A stretch of 64,000 nucleotides of DNA from Neolewinella litorea (GCF_004803465.1 NZ_SRSF01000004.1:124001-188000), one strand, 5' to 3'. Positions 26,801 to 35,803 are shown, counted from the stretch's first letter. Program-made: numbers and translations. The notes: generated by a model not told the origin, from the sequence alone.

Positions 26801-27679
26801 ATGCGTATACTGTCAATCGGCCTGCTGGCCCTCGCCCTAGTGGGCTGTATTTCCCCCAAGAAAGCCGCCGAGCGCTACCAACCGCAGATCAACCGGCTGG
26901 ACAGTCTGGCCGCCGCTCAGGCCGACTCCATCTACCAACTCACCCTGGCCCTGGAACGCAGCCGCGGCGGCAACGACATGCTGCTTGAAACCCAGAACCG
27001 ACTGCAGGACCGTTTAGCGTTACAAGACGACCAGATCGAAGACCTCGAGCGCAGCCTGAACTCCACCAATAGCGAAATGGGGGAACAGGTGGCCGACCTG
27101 CGCCGCGACCTGGCCCGCAACCAGCGTCTCCGCGACTCCCTGATCAGTACCCAACGCCGGATCATTCGCGACTACTCCGACGGGCTGCGGCAGGCCGCCA
27201 ACCGCATCAGCGACTCCCTGGAGATGAAACTGGACAGCAACCTCTACGAGGTCAGGGAACTGCCCGGTGAACTGGTGCTCAGTATTCAGGAAAGCGCCAT
27301 TTTTCGACCGCGCTCCGTGGGCTACCTCGAGAACGGGCACGAGCCCATCCTGCAGGTGGTCACCCAGGTACTGCAGGCCAATCCGCTCCTTAAACTGCGT
27401 ATCGTAGGCCACACCGACAACCAGCCCAACCCCCTGCGCGGTACCGACAACTGGAAGTACGGCGCCATGCGGGCCACCAAGATCGCCGACGAACTGGCCA
27501 CCGCCTACTACGTGAGCCCCAACCGCCTCATTGCCGCCAGCCAGGGAGAGTACGGACCCACCCGCAGCAACGCCACCGAGGAGGGGCGGTTCCGCAACCG
27601 CCGGATGGATTTCGTCTTCACCAGCAGCGTCGGCAACCTGCTGCGCGAACTGGAGCGGGCGGCCGAGCTTAATGAGTAA
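26801..27679 (+). CDS. OmpA-family lipoprotein with coiled coil
   Basis: 292 aa. The lipoprotein signal ends in LALVGC (Cys16). Residues about 25-150 are a long charged coiled coil. The C-terminal OmpA domain (about 170-280) carries the peptidoglycan-binding motif VGHTDNQP and RATKIADELA ... NRRMDFVF. It probably tethers the outer membrane to peptidoglycan. Confidence 0.9.
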   Translation: MRILSIGLLALALVGCISPKKAAERYQPQINRLDSLAAAQADSIYQLTLALERSRGGNDMLLETQNRLQDRLALQDDQIEDLERSLNSTNSEMGEQVADLRRDLARNQRLRDSLISTQRRIIRDYSDGLRQAANRISDSLEMKLDSNLYEVRELPGELVLSIQESAIFRPRSVGYLENGHEPILQVVTQVLQANPLLKLRIVGHTDNQPNPLRGTDNWKYGAMRATKIADELATAYYVSPNRLIAASQGEYGPTRSNATEEGRFRNRRMDFVFTSSVGNLLRELERAAELNE

Positions 27680-27749
27680 ACTTTTTGATTACAAACTTTT
27701 TGTTTTAATCAATTAATTTATAATTTGAGCGCGCCCAACCGATAAAGCC

Positions 27750-28502
27750 ATGGTAGACCAGATTGACATTACCCGCGTCCTCTTTCTCGACATCGAGACC
27801 GTAAGCGGAGCCCCGGATTACGACGCTCTCGACGAGAACTTCCGAAAACTCTGGTCGTATAAGGCCCCTTCCGCCCTGAAGCGCTACGGTGAGGAGTTGA
27901 CCCCGGAGGAGGTCGCCGAAGCCTACAACGATAAGGCCGGCATCTTTGCCGAATTTGGCAAGATCGTCTGTATCAGCGTCGGGGCCGTGTACCGCGACCG
28001 CGACAAGCAACTGAAGATCCGGCTCAAGTCCTTCGCCCACCGCGATGAGGCTACCCTGCTGCGGGAGTTTAGCGAAATGATCGACCAGTACTACGGCGAC
28101 ATCAACAAGTACTACATCTGCGGGCACAACATCAAGGAATTCGACGTGCCCTACATGTGCCGCCGCATCGTGATCAACCAGTTGCCCATGCCCGTTCTGC
28201 TCGACATTTCTGGGAAGAAGCCGTGGGAGACCAAGCACCTGGTGGACACCATGGAATTGTGGAAATTCGGCGACCGCAAGTCCTACGTCTCCCTCAAGCT
28301 GTTGGCCGCCGTGCTGGGATTCCCCAGCCCGAAGGACGATATCGACGGCAGCGATGTGGGTCGGGTATTCTGGGCGGAAGACGACGTAGAGCGTATCGCC
28401 GTGTACTGTGAGAAGGACGTACTGGCCACCGCCCAGCTGTTCCTGAAATACCAGCGCAAGCCCGTATTCGCCGACGATCAGGTCATTTTCGTGGAGCGGT
28501 AG
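27750..28502 (+). CDS. 3'-5' exonuclease related to the PolB proofreading domain
   Basis: 250 aa of the DnaQ-like/PolB exonuclease-2 group. DEDD residues are visible: Asp14 and Glu16 in FLDIET, Asp132 in GHNIKEFDVPY, and Tyr219/Asp223 in YCEKD. It is a stand-alone nuclease, probably acting in DNA repair or RNA processing. The AT-rich upstream stretch (27680-27740) has TTGATTA/TAATCAA arms and TATAATTTG, a plausible but imperfect promoter. It converges on tamL, 11 bp apart. Confidence 0.88.
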   Translation: MVDQIDITRVLFLDIETVSGAPDYDALDENFRKLWSYKAPSALKRYGEELTPEEVAEAYNDKAGIFAEFGKIVCISVGAVYRDRDKQLKIRLKSFAHRDEATLLREFSEMIDQYYGDINKYYICGHNIKEFDVPYMCRRIVINQLPMPVLLDISGKKPWETKHLVDTMELWKFGDRKSYVSLKLLAAVLGFPSPKDDIDGSDVGRVFWAEDDVERIAVYCEKDVLATAQLFLKYQRKPVFADDQVIFVER

Positions 28503-28513
28503 CCGGCCGTGAA

Positions 28514-31036
28514 TCAGAAAGGGTAGCCCAGGCCCAGCTGGAAGGTGATGTCACTGAACCTGAAGGAGCCGAAATCCCGCCAGTAGGCGGTTTCCGGGTA
28601 GCTGATGGGTTCCCGCGGAGAGATCGGCTCCCCGTCCCCCATCTGGGGGTAATTGTACCGCAGCGGCAGGGCCAGGTCAAGCCGGAAGATGAAGTAACTC
28701 AGGTCGATCCGTATCCCCGCTCCCCCGGCCACGGCCAGTTGCCGGTAAAAGGGTTGGTGGTAGAACGGGTCGGAGCCCTCCTCCCGCCGGATGCGTCCCT
28801 GAAACAGGAACTGGGAGCCCGGCCGGTCGGGGTCCTCCTCCACGGTCCACACATTGCCAATGTCGGTAAACACGGCACCCCGCACGAAGGAAAACAGGTT
28901 GAAACGGTATTCCAGGTTGAGTTCCAGCTGCAGGTCGCCCGTCTGGTACAGCCGCAGGTTGTTGTTGAAGGTGCCGTCGGCCGGATCGATGCTCAGGGGA
29001 TCGACGTAGCCGCCGGGACCGAGGCCGCGCGGGGCCCACGCCCGCATGGAATTGGCACCGCCGGCGAAAAACTGCTTTACGTATGGCACCTCCTGATCCA
29101 CTACCATCGGCCGGCCAATGCCGAACAACAGGCGTGAGGCGAAGCTGCGCAGCGGACTGAACTGCTTGTAGTAGCGTACGTCGGCCACCGCCAGTGCGTA
29201 CTGGGCGAAGTGGTCCCGCGGGTCGAGATTGTTGAAGAACTGTCGTGCGAGGTAGACTTCCCCGCCCGTCAGCTCAAACTGCCCGTTGAGGTTCATCGAC
29301 CGCCCGTGCCGGTCCGGCCGCCCCACGCGGGAATACTCCAGGTTACGAAAGAGGGCACTGAAGAAGTACTGGTCGCTGATGCTGCGGCGCAGCCGCTGGT
29401 TGTTCTGCAGGATCTCCTCAAACTGCGGTTCGATGGTGAAATTCAGGATGTCGACCGCCGCGTGGTTGATCCGGTAGCTAGTCTGGGCGGACCGCCGGAA
29501 ATCGTAGCCCAGCCGGGCATTGGCGGTGGTGTAGGCGTAGAAGGTGCGGATGAGCAGGTACTCGTAGGCCATGCTGTACCGGGTGCTGGCCCGTTCGCGC
29601 AGTTGCTGGTAGAAGTTGCCGGAGAGTATACCCGTCCGGTTGGCCAGCCGGTAAAAGCCGAAATCCTTGAAGCGCGGGAGGTTCAGCGACACTTCCGCGG
29701 CCAGGTCGATGGTGTTGAAGAATTGTGCCGCGCTGTCGGAGCTCGGGTTGATCTCCACCCCCGCCCGCAGGGCCACGCTTAACAGCTCGGCGCCCCCGAA
29801 GACGTTCCGGTTGCGGAAGTTGGGGCTGACACTCACCCCGATCAGGTTGTTGTTGAAGGCGGTGTTTTGGTCGGTGTCCGTATTGACCAGCTGGCTGCGG
29901 TTGGTGTAGTTGAGGTCGAGGTCTACGCCTACGGACATGCGTTTGTCCGGGCTAAGCTGGATCCGGTAGTTGAGTACGTCCGGCTGGTTGGGATCCACCA
30001 CCTGGTTGATGCGCACGAAGCGGTAGATGCCCAGGCCGCCCAGGGAAAGGTTCGTCTTTTCGTAAGCCTCCCGGCTGTAGGTGCTGTCGGTGTGGAGGAA
30101 GATGTTCTGGGCCAGCAATTCCGGCCGCATCCGGAAGCGGGGGGTGGGGGAGAGGAAGCGAATGCCATCGACCACGGTATCCCCCGGGTAGGCAGCCCCC
30201 GCGGCGTCGAGGGCGGGGGAGTAGTCGGTGATCACCGTCACTTCCCCGATGCGGTACTTGCGGTAGGCCTCCTCCTGCTCCGGGGGCAGGATGCTCAGGT
30301 AGATGTTGGCGTAGCCTTCACGCTGGCTGGTGTCAATCTCGAGTTTGTCAAAGTAATTGCCCGAGAAGTAGGCGTAGCCCTCGTCGCGCAGGTACCGGCT
30401 GATGCGCGCTTTCTCCTCGTCGAAGGCATTGAGATTGAGGGGGGTATTGGGTTGTAGGGGACTGTCTTCCTTGAGCACCTGCAACAGGCTGTCGATCTCG
30501 GGTGCCGGACTGGAATACTGTACGCTGTCGATGTAAAATCGGGTGCCGGGCTCCACGTGGTAAATCAGATTGACCTTCTTCCGTTTCCGCCGGTCGGGTT
30601 CGTGGTAGGCGGTGGCGTTGAAGTAGCCGCGGTAGCGCAGGAAATCCTCCATGAGCTCGGCCGACCGCCGCGCCAGACTATCGCTGTACAGCACCGGCGG
30701 CTGACCGATGGTGTTGCGCAGGAAACGGTCGATCCGGGTGGTATCGCGGGGCTTGCTGTTGGCGAGGTAGAAGTGCTCGCGCGGGAAGAGGAACAGGAAG
30801 TTGCCGTTAGGCTTTTGCTGGGCCAGCAGCGACAATTCGTAGTTCACTTCCCCGCGGTTTTCCAGCTTGCTGCCCTTGCGGATGGCTACCCGCTGGGCGG
30901 TGAGCAGCTCGGCGTCTTCAGCGAGGTATTTCGTAACATTGCAGGACGTCAGCAGCACGGCCGCCGTCAGGACCGGACCCAGGCGGCGCAGACCCCCAGC
31001 CAGTATGCCCATCAGCTCCGGTACCATCAAGTTCAT
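28514..31036 (-). CDS. tamL: TamL, translocation and assembly module lipoprotein (BamA/TamA family)
   Basis: 840 aa. A lipoprotein signal ends in VLLTSC, followed at once by NVTKYLAEDAELL, typical of TamL. POTRA-like domains come next (about residues 50-330). A 16-strand Omp85 barrel makes up the C-terminal half (about 430-840) and ends in FQLGLGYPF, an aromatic-terminated last strand. With TamB it helps place proteins or lipids in the outer membrane. Start candidates are 31036 or Met9 at 31012; both overlap the divergent methyltransferase gene. Confidence 0.88.
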   Translation of the reverse strand: MNLMVPELMGILAGGLRRLGPVLTAAVLLTSCNVTKYLAEDAELLTAQRVAIRKGSKLENRGEVNYELSLLAQQKPNGNFLFLFPREHFYLANSKPRDTTRIDRFLRNTIGQPPVLYSDSLARRSAELMEDFLRYRGYFNATAYHEPDRRKRKKVNLIYHVEPGTRFYIDSVQYSSPAPEIDSLLQVLKEDSPLQPNTPLNLNAFDEEKARISRYLRDEGYAYFSGNYFDKLEIDTSQREGYANIYLSILPPEQEEAYRKYRIGEVTVITDYSPALDAAGAAYPGDTVVDGIRFLSPTPRFRMRPELLAQNIFLHTDSTYSREAYEKTNLSLGGLGIYRFVRINQVVDPNQPDVLNYRIQLSPDKRMSVGVDLDLNYTNRSQLVNTDTDQNTAFNNNLIGVSVSPNFRNRNVFGGAELLSVALRAGVEINPSSDSAAQFFNTIDLAAEVSLNLPRFKDFGFYRLANRTGILSGNFYQQLRERASTRYSMAYEYLLIRTFYAYTTANARLGYDFRRSAQTSYRINHAAVDILNFTIEPQFEEILQNNQRLRRSISDQYFFSALFRNLEYSRVGRPDRHGRSMNLNGQFELTGGEVYLARQFFNNLDPRDHFAQYALAVADVRYYKQFSPLRSFASRLLFGIGRPMVVDQEVPYVKQFFAGGANSMRAWAPRGLGPGGYVDPLSIDPADGTFNNNLRLYQTGDLQLELNLEYRFNLFSFVRGAVFTDIGNVWTVEEDPDRPGSQFLFQGRIRREEGSDPFYHQPFYRQLAVAGGAGIRIDLSYFIFRLDLALPLRYNYPQMGDGEPISPREPISYPETAYWRDFGSFRFSDITFQLGLGYPF

Positions 31037-31754
31037 AAGCAGCCTACGTCAGAAAAAAGTCAGGCAAAATTACCACAAATTCACCGCCGAGGGTGGGCGC
31101 ATCGTCGGGGAGCTCCTCCGGCAGGAGCGCTACCGGGTGGATCACGTCTACGCGCTGGAAAGCTGGGTCCATAACGTAGATCCCAAATCCAATGTTCCTC
31201 TCACGCAAGTTAGTCCGCGGGAGCTGAGCCGCATGAGTCAGCTCACCACCCCCAACCAGGTGCTGGCGGTGGTCGACATCCCCGCCGGCCCGGACCCCCT
31301 CCCCGACGACCTCGATACCGGCTGGTCGTTGTACCTCGACGGACTACAGTCGCCCAGCAATCTCGGGGCCCTCCTGCGCATCGCCGACTGGTTCGGATTC
31401 AGCAACGTCTTTGGCGGGCCGGGTACGGCCGATCTCTACAATGCCAAGAGCATCCAGGCCAGTATGGGTTCATTCCTCCGCGTCGACTACCGGGAAATGA
31501 CATTAGAGGCTATCACCGCTCCTTTCCCGGGGCTTACGGTGTTCGGCGCCGACCTGGTCGGGGAAAACGTACACCGCATTGACCCTCCCGGTGCCGGACT
31601 GCTCGTCATCGGGGCGGAAGGACCGGGCATCCGGGAAGAAACGCGGGAAAGGATAAACCGCTGGCTCACCATCCCGCAGGCACCGGGCCGTTCCGCCGAA
31701 AGCCTCAACGCGGCCGTAGCGGCGGGTATCCTGTGCAGCGCCTTGCGTCGATAG
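31005..31754 (+). CDS. SpoU-family RNA 2'-O-methyltransferase (RlmB/TrmH type)
   Basis: 249 aa. The N-terminal substrate-binding domain starts IKFISSLRQKKVRQNYHKF and GGRIVGELL. The C-terminal SPOUT knot has the three motifs NLGALLRIADWFG, GAEGPGIRE and SLNAAVAAGI. It methylates ribose in rRNA or tRNA; the target nucleotide is not evident. The start at 31005 retains the complete N-terminal motif. It overlaps the 5' end of tamL by up to 32 bp in divergent orientation. Confidence 0.88.
   Translation: MPISSGTIKFISSLRQKKVRQNYHKFTAEGGRIVGELLRQERYRVDHVYALESWVHNVDPKSNVPLTQVSPRELSRMSQLTTPNQVLAVVDIPAGPDPLPDDLDTGWSLYLDGLQSPSNLGALLRIADWFGFSNVFGGPGTADLYNAKSIQASMGSFLRVDYREMTLEAITAPFPGLTVFGADLVGENVHRIDPPGAGLLVIGAEGPGIREETRERINRWLTIPQAPGRSAESLNAAVAAGILCSALRR
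31065..31072 (-). promoter_or_regulatory. -7 box of tamL inside the methyltransferase gene
   Basis: TAATTTTG on the minus strand lies 28 bp before the 31036 start and within the divergent coding sequence. Confidence 0.5.
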
Positions 31755-31763
31755 ATAAATGCC

Positions 31764-31799
31764 AAAAAAGGCCGCGCCCGGCGGTGAGCCGGGCGCGGC
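31764..31799 (-). terminator. Terminator of the polysaccharide operon, read leftward
   Basis: A GC-rich 12-bp stem (GCCGCGCCCGGC and complement, 5-nt loop) is followed on the minus strand by TTTTTT. It lies about 280 bp beyond the sugar-transferase stop and could also slow plus-strand transcripts. In the interval 31800-32080 no gene is supported; it contains only an isolated TATGTTTG at 31899. Confidence 0.75.
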
Positions 31800-32080
31800 A
31801 GGGTCTACTTTCTGGAATGTATCGAACGGACCACCTATTCGTAGCCCGTCAAATCTTGAAACACGTACCGTGTACCGGGAGGGCGGTACCGCGGGTGCTA
31901 TGTTTGCCTCCCGGGCCGGGTTAAGGTGGCCGGGAGCCAGTGGTGACCTGGGGGTAACCCGACAAATCGCCGTTTGGTTTATATGTCGATGCGATTGGTT
32001 GATCAGTTACAATACAAGCGAGTCGCTCCGCCCGGCGTCGGCGGGGGGTGACGGATCTAGGGGCCGTAGGCCAACGTTTC

Positions 32081-33511
32081 CTACTTCCCCTTGCCCTGAA
32101 TGAGCACCAGCAGGGTGTAGAACAGGATCTTGAAGTCGAGGCCAAGGGACCGGTTTTCGATGTACAGGATATCAAACTTCAGCCGCTGCACCATCTCCTC
32201 CACGTTGGAGGCGTAGCCGTACTTCACTTGCCCCCAACTTGTTATACCGGGCCGAACCCGTAGCAAATGGCGGTAGTGCGGTGCCTGGGCACTGATCAGG
32301 TCGATGTAATACTGCCGTTCCGGCCGCGGCCCGACCAGCGACATCTCGCCGATGAGCACGTTCCAGAACTGGGGCAGCTCGTCCAGCCGCCACTTTCGCA
32401 TGGTGGCACCCCAGGGGGTACAGCGTTCGTCGTCGTCGCGGCTCAGCTGAGGACCAAGGTTCTCGGCGTCCTGGTACATGGAACGGAACTTGATAATGTG
32501 AAACGGCGTACCGTTTTGCCCAATCCGCTCCTGGGTGTAGAGGATGGGACCGGGCGAGGACATCCGTACGCGCAGCGCCACGTAGAGATACAGTGGTGAT
32601 AGAAGTACCAGCAGGGCGATGGAACAGACTACGTCCAGAAGCCGCTTCGTGATACGCTGCCAGCGCGGCATGAGGTTCTGCCGGATCTCGATCAGCACGA
32701 CTCCGAAGACGTGGTTCATCTTCACGGTGCCGAGCATGATGTCGTACATATCCGGAATGATCTTCACCAACACCTGCCGTTCGTATTCCCCCAGCACCCC
32801 CAACAATTCCCGCAGGCGGCTGTGCTGACTGGTATCGATAGCGATGATCACTTCCTCGACGTTGCGCTCCTCGATGATCCTTCCTAGGTCGTCGAGACCC
32901 CCCAGGCGGGGAAGTTGTTCCTCCAGCTGTGGTGTGGATTTCCGACGTCCGTCGACGAAGCCAATGAAGCGGTAGCCGAGTCCTTTCGGTCGCCCCACGA
33001 TGTCTTGATACAACGATACGGCCCGCTCCCCGCCGCCGACGAGCAGGGTGTTGAAAGCTACTTCGCCCGCCTTGAGGCGACGGCTGGCCCGCGTAAGCAG
33101 GAACATGCGAACGAAGGCGGTAAGAAAGAAGTGGTAGGCCAGGTAGACCGGCAAGCCGCGGTAAGGAGGCTGGTACAGGGTTGCCGGATCATCCGCCGGC
33201 AGCAGGAAGAAGAGGAGCAATACGCCGCCCACCGAAAGGGCCAGGGTCTGGACCAGGGTGGTCAATCGGCTCAGCCGGTAAATGTCGCGGTACTGGTCGA
33301 ACAGGGCGTAGAGCAGCAACCACGCCACGGCAATTAGCGCTCCGAGCCCGACGGTGGCGTAGATGGCGTCGGATGCCCGGGCGGCGGAAAACAGGGACCA
33401 CCCCAGCCAGGCCGCGGCAAAATCGCCCGCCACATACACGTACCGGTGCCGCAGCCGCCGCCCGGCGGTGTCGGGCTGTAGATCACGTGCTTGCTGCAGA
33501 GGAGGCGTCAT
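32081..33511 (-). CDS. Polyprenyl-phosphate sugar-1-phosphate transferase (WcaJ-like)
   Basis: 476 aa. About four N-terminal membrane helices (residues 25-150), a CoA-binding-like domain (VGGGERAVSLYQDI ... GFVDGRR), a fifth helix near 290, then the catalytic bacterial sugar-transferase domain. Motifs there are KRLLDVVCSIALLVLLSP, KFRSMYQDAE, RKWRLDELPQFWNVL and GEMSLVGPRPE. It loads the first sugar phosphate onto undecaprenyl phosphate to prime exopolysaccharide or O-antigen synthesis. Last gene of a three-gene operon, ATGA-coupled to the lipoprotein gene. Confidence 0.92.
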   Translation of the reverse strand: MTPPLQQARDLQPDTAGRRLRHRYVYVAGDFAAAWLGWSLFSAARASDAIYATVGLGALIAVAWLLLYALFDQYRDIYRLSRLTTLVQTLALSVGGVLLLFFLLPADDPATLYQPPYRGLPVYLAYHFFLTAFVRMFLLTRASRRLKAGEVAFNTLLVGGGERAVSLYQDIVGRPKGLGYRFIGFVDGRRKSTPQLEEQLPRLGGLDDLGRIIEERNVEEVIIAIDTSQHSRLRELLGVLGEYERQVLVKIIPDMYDIMLGTVKMNHVFGVVLIEIRQNLMPRWQRITKRLLDVVCSIALLVLLSPLYLYVALRVRMSSPGPILYTQERIGQNGTPFHIIKFRSMYQDAENLGPQLSRDDDERCTPWGATMRKWRLDELPQFWNVLIGEMSLVGPRPERQYYIDLISAQAPHYRHLLRVRPGITSWGQVKYGYASNVEEMVQRLKFDILYIENRSLGLDFKILFYTLLVLIQGKGK

Positions 33512-34362
33512 CGGGGGGGAAGGTACAGGAGTTTGATATTGTCAAGATACAGGGTACCCCGGGTCAACTCCGCCCCGAGCAGGGTGGAGAACGCGACGCG
33601 TACCTCGGGCAGGTCCGCCGCTCCGACCACCGAACTGAGATTGAAGTAAATCTTGGTCCACTCCGCCCTGGGTAGAAAACCGGGGTCAAAGACCCGAACC
33701 GGCAACCCGCCCTCCTGGCCGATCACGCCGAAGACCGTCGGCGCATCGCTGCGGAAGTCCACCTCCAGCCAGACATTGATCGGCAGTTCATTCAGTCCGC
33801 CGTAAGCGCGATCGGTGGCGATCTCCACCAAGCGGTTGCTGTCGGTGAGATATACGGCACCCGCGGCCGCGCCACTACGAACCACTTCCGTTTGCACGAC
33901 CAGGCCCTCCGTACCCGACAAACGGTCCGTGAACACCCGCGCAGTCTCCGGCTCAAAGCCCTCCACGAACCCGAAAACCGTCTCGGGGCGATAGGCTATC
34001 GGAAGGATGCCCAGTGCCACCGAAGCGTTGCTGTTGAGGTCCAGATTGTGGAGCGACGGGGTGTAGAAGGGGTAAATATCGGGCGTAACGCTGCGGCCGT
34101 CCTGGCGAATACCGGCCTCCAGCCGCAGGGATACGGGTCCCAGGCGGTAAACGGGGATGCGTGCCGGGAGGGGGAATACCCCCAGGAATTCATCGTCGGC
34201 GAAGGCCCAGACTTCGGTGATGGCCGTGGTGGGTGCGCCCTGCCCTTCCGTTACGGTGAGCGCGAAGCCGTCGACCGTCACCACGGCGGGGGCTACCTCG
34301 ATATCGGCGGGGCAGGAGGTAAGGCCCAGAACGGGCAGCAGCAGGACAAGCAGGCGAAGCAT
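33508..34362 (-). CDS. Hypothetical lipoprotein of the polysaccharide operon
   Basis: 284 aa. The lipoprotein signal is MLRLLVLLLPVLGLTSC (Cys17). The mature protein is beta-rich with a discoidin/CBM-like appearance in its second half (FDPGFLPRAEWTKIYFNLSS ... GTLYLDNIKLLYLP). No family was recognised. It sits between an oxidoreductase gene (5-bp gap) and a sugar-transferase gene (4-bp overlap), so it is probably needed for the same surface polysaccharide. Exact role unknown. Confidence 0.8.
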   Translation of the reverse strand: MLRLLVLLLPVLGLTSCPADIEVAPAVVTVDGFALTVTEGQGAPTTAITEVWAFADDEFLGVFPLPARIPVYRLGPVSLRLEAGIRQDGRSVTPDIYPFYTPSLHNLDLNSNASVALGILPIAYRPETVFGFVEGFEPETARVFTDRLSGTEGLVVQTEVVRSGAAAGAVYLTDSNRLVEIATDRAYGGLNELPINVWLEVDFRSDAPTVFGVIGQEGGLPVRVFDPGFLPRAEWTKIYFNLSSVVGAADLPEVRVAFSTLLGAELTRGTLYLDNIKLLYLPPR

Positions 34363-34367
34363 GGCGA

Positions 34368-35372
34368 TCAGGCTAGGGGGTCGGGCAGCCGCGACTGGTT
34401 ATCGGCCACTGCCTCGGCAATGCGCTGGGCGAGGGCGAGGGCGCGGTACCCATCTTCAATACTGACGGCCGCGGGTTGCTCATCGCGGATACTGTAGGCC
34501 AGGCTTTCGAGTTCCATCTGAATGGCGTTGACCGGTCCGCTGGCGGGTTGGTCGACGTGGATGATACGGGGGCCGCGCGGGGTTTCGAGTGGAAACTGCT
34601 GCCCCCGGTCGGGAAGGTCGGTGGCGTCGGCGTCAAAGAGGCGGACCACCTGGCTTTCCTTTTCCAGGAGGTCGAGGCTGATGTAGGCGTCGCGTTGGAA
34701 GAGCCGCACCTTGCGCATATTCTTGAGGCTTACCCGCGACGCGGTTAGGTTGGCCACCGCGCCGTTGCGGAACTCCAGCCGCGCGTTCACGATATCGGGG
34801 GTGTTGCTCAGTACGGCGACGCCGCTGGCCCGTACTTCGGCTACCTCATCGTTGGCCAGTTTCAGTACGATGTCGAGATCGTGGATCATCAGATCCAGGA
34901 TGACGCTCACGTCGGTGCCGCGGGGGTTGAACATGGCCAGGCGGTGGGCTTCGATAAAGTAGGGCTGCACCTTGACATCGCCTAGGGCGAGGAGGGCGGG
35001 GTTGAAGCGCTCTACGTGCCCTACCTGTACCAGCTTTCCGGTCTGTTTGCTGAGTTCGATCAGTTGTTCGGCTTCGTCGAGGGTCTCGGTGAGGGGCTTC
35101 TCCACAAAGACGTGGCACCCGCCCTCGAGCGCGGCCTTCACGACCGCGAAGTGGGTAGATGTTGGCGTGACCACGTCGACCACCTCCGCTGCATCGATCA
35201 GTTCCTCGAGGTTTGCGAACGATTTGACCCCGAACTCCTCGGCCACGCGGCCGGCCAGTTCCTGGTCGGTGTCGTAAATGCCGACCAGTTCGTAGACCTC
35301 CCGGGCCAGGCGAATGCACTTGAGGTGGATTTTGCCGAGGTGACCGACACCGATGAGTCCGATTTTGAGCAT
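34368..35372 (-). CDS. Gfo/Idh/MocA-family oxidoreductase
   Basis: 334 aa. The N-terminal Rossmann fold has nucleotide motif GVGHLGKIHLKC, and the family signature is VEKPLTETLDEAEQLI. The C-terminal alpha/beta domain carries MIHDLDIVLKLA with the catalytic His. Probably an NAD-dependent sugar-nucleotide dehydrogenase feeding the downstream polysaccharide genes, e.g. UDP-GlcNAc 3-dehydrogenase; the substrate is inferred from context only. First gene of the operon, with a promoter box 17 nt upstream. Confidence 0.9.
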   Translation of the reverse strand: MLKIGLIGVGHLGKIHLKCIRLAREVYELVGIYDTDQELAGRVAEEFGVKSFANLEELIDAAEVVDVVTPTSTHFAVVKAALEGGCHVFVEKPLTETLDEAEQLIELSKQTGKLVQVGHVERFNPALLALGDVKVQPYFIEAHRLAMFNPRGTDVSVILDLMIHDLDIVLKLANDEVAEVRASGVAVLSNTPDIVNARLEFRNGAVANLTASRVSLKNMRKVRLFQRDAYISLDLLEKESQVVRLFDADATDLPDRGQQFPLETPRGPRIIHVDQPASGPVNAIQMELESLAYSIRDEQPAAVSIEDGYRALALAQRIAEAVADNQSRLPDPLA

Positions 35373-35389
35373 GTTGAGGGCTTAGGCCA

Positions 35390-35397
35390 CAAAGCTA
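35390..35397 (-). promoter_or_regulatory. -7 box of the Gfo/Idh-lipoprotein-sugar transferase operon
   Basis: TAGCTTTG on the minus strand, 17 nt before the ATG at 35372. Confidence 0.6.
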
Positions 35398-35593
35398 CTC
35401 CGCGGCGGGGAAAGCGGTTTCAGGCCGGGCAAAGTGTTAAAACGAGTGTATTTCAAAAACTTTAACATTCAAAAGCCGCCCCACACATTTACGAATCTCT
35501 GTTTTGGAGCGTACAATTAAATTCGGTGAGCGGGGGCTCCGGGGTCAGAAGTAAGGCGGGGGGTAATAAGGGCCGAACCTGTGTCGGAAGGTA

Positions 35594-35609
35594 ATTTGGT
35601 AGACCAAAT
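35594..35609. promoter_or_regulatory. Perfect 16-bp palindrome in the divergent region
   Basis: ATTTGGT and ACCAAAT arms flank AG. It lies about 90 bp upstream of the transglycosylase promoter box and about 200 bp upstream of the polysaccharide operon box. An operator for a dimeric regulator is plausible. The rest of 35398-35694 is AT-rich, with no supported gene. Confidence 0.45.
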
Positions 35610-35694
35610 CCAGCCTCCGAACAGCGCACGTCAACAACTTGTTAAAAAAGTAACAGTCGGACCCGCGCCCTTGATTGGCGTGGACTAACCGTCC

Positions 35695-35702
35695 TAGATT
35701 TG
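35695..35702 (+). promoter_or_regulatory. Promoter of the lytic transglycosylase gene or leader RNA
   Basis: TAGATTTG is an exact -7 box, with TTG 21 bp upstream (35671-35673) as a possible -33 element. It gives a leader of about 115 nt. Confidence 0.6.
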
Positions 35703-35715
35703 CATTCACAGCTAA

Positions 35716-35803
35716 CGGGTTATGGCCCGCTGGTAAGTGAGTATCGGGACGGAATAGGTCCCCCCGAAGCCCCGCTATTTGCACGTAGCGGGTGCCATTT
35801 TTT
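35716..35803 (+). promoter_or_regulatory. Structured leader with terminator-like hairpin, class unknown
   Basis: Three hairpins follow the promoter. CGGG/CCCG at 35716-35729, GGGAC/GTCCC at 35747-35762 within CGGG/CCCG, and CCCGCTA/TAGCGGG at 35771-35792. The last is followed by TGCCA and six T (35798-35803), 16 bp before the transglycosylase ATG. The repeated CGGG/CCCG arms can pair alternatively. No plus-strand gene ends upstream, so this is either an attenuator/riboswitch or a free small RNA of about 95 nt. It was not matched to a known riboswitch class. Confidence 0.5.

Noticed and set aside
31899-31906. TATGTTTG as a promoter for an intergenic RNA between the methyltransferase and sugar-transferase genes
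   Set aside because: A single box match occurs by chance about every 10 kb per strand at this GC content, and no gene, terminator or structure follows it on that strand.
35545-35784. 79-codon open frame on the minus strand in the divergent intergenic region
   Set aside because: No homology-like features. It runs over the promoter, palindrome and structured leader.
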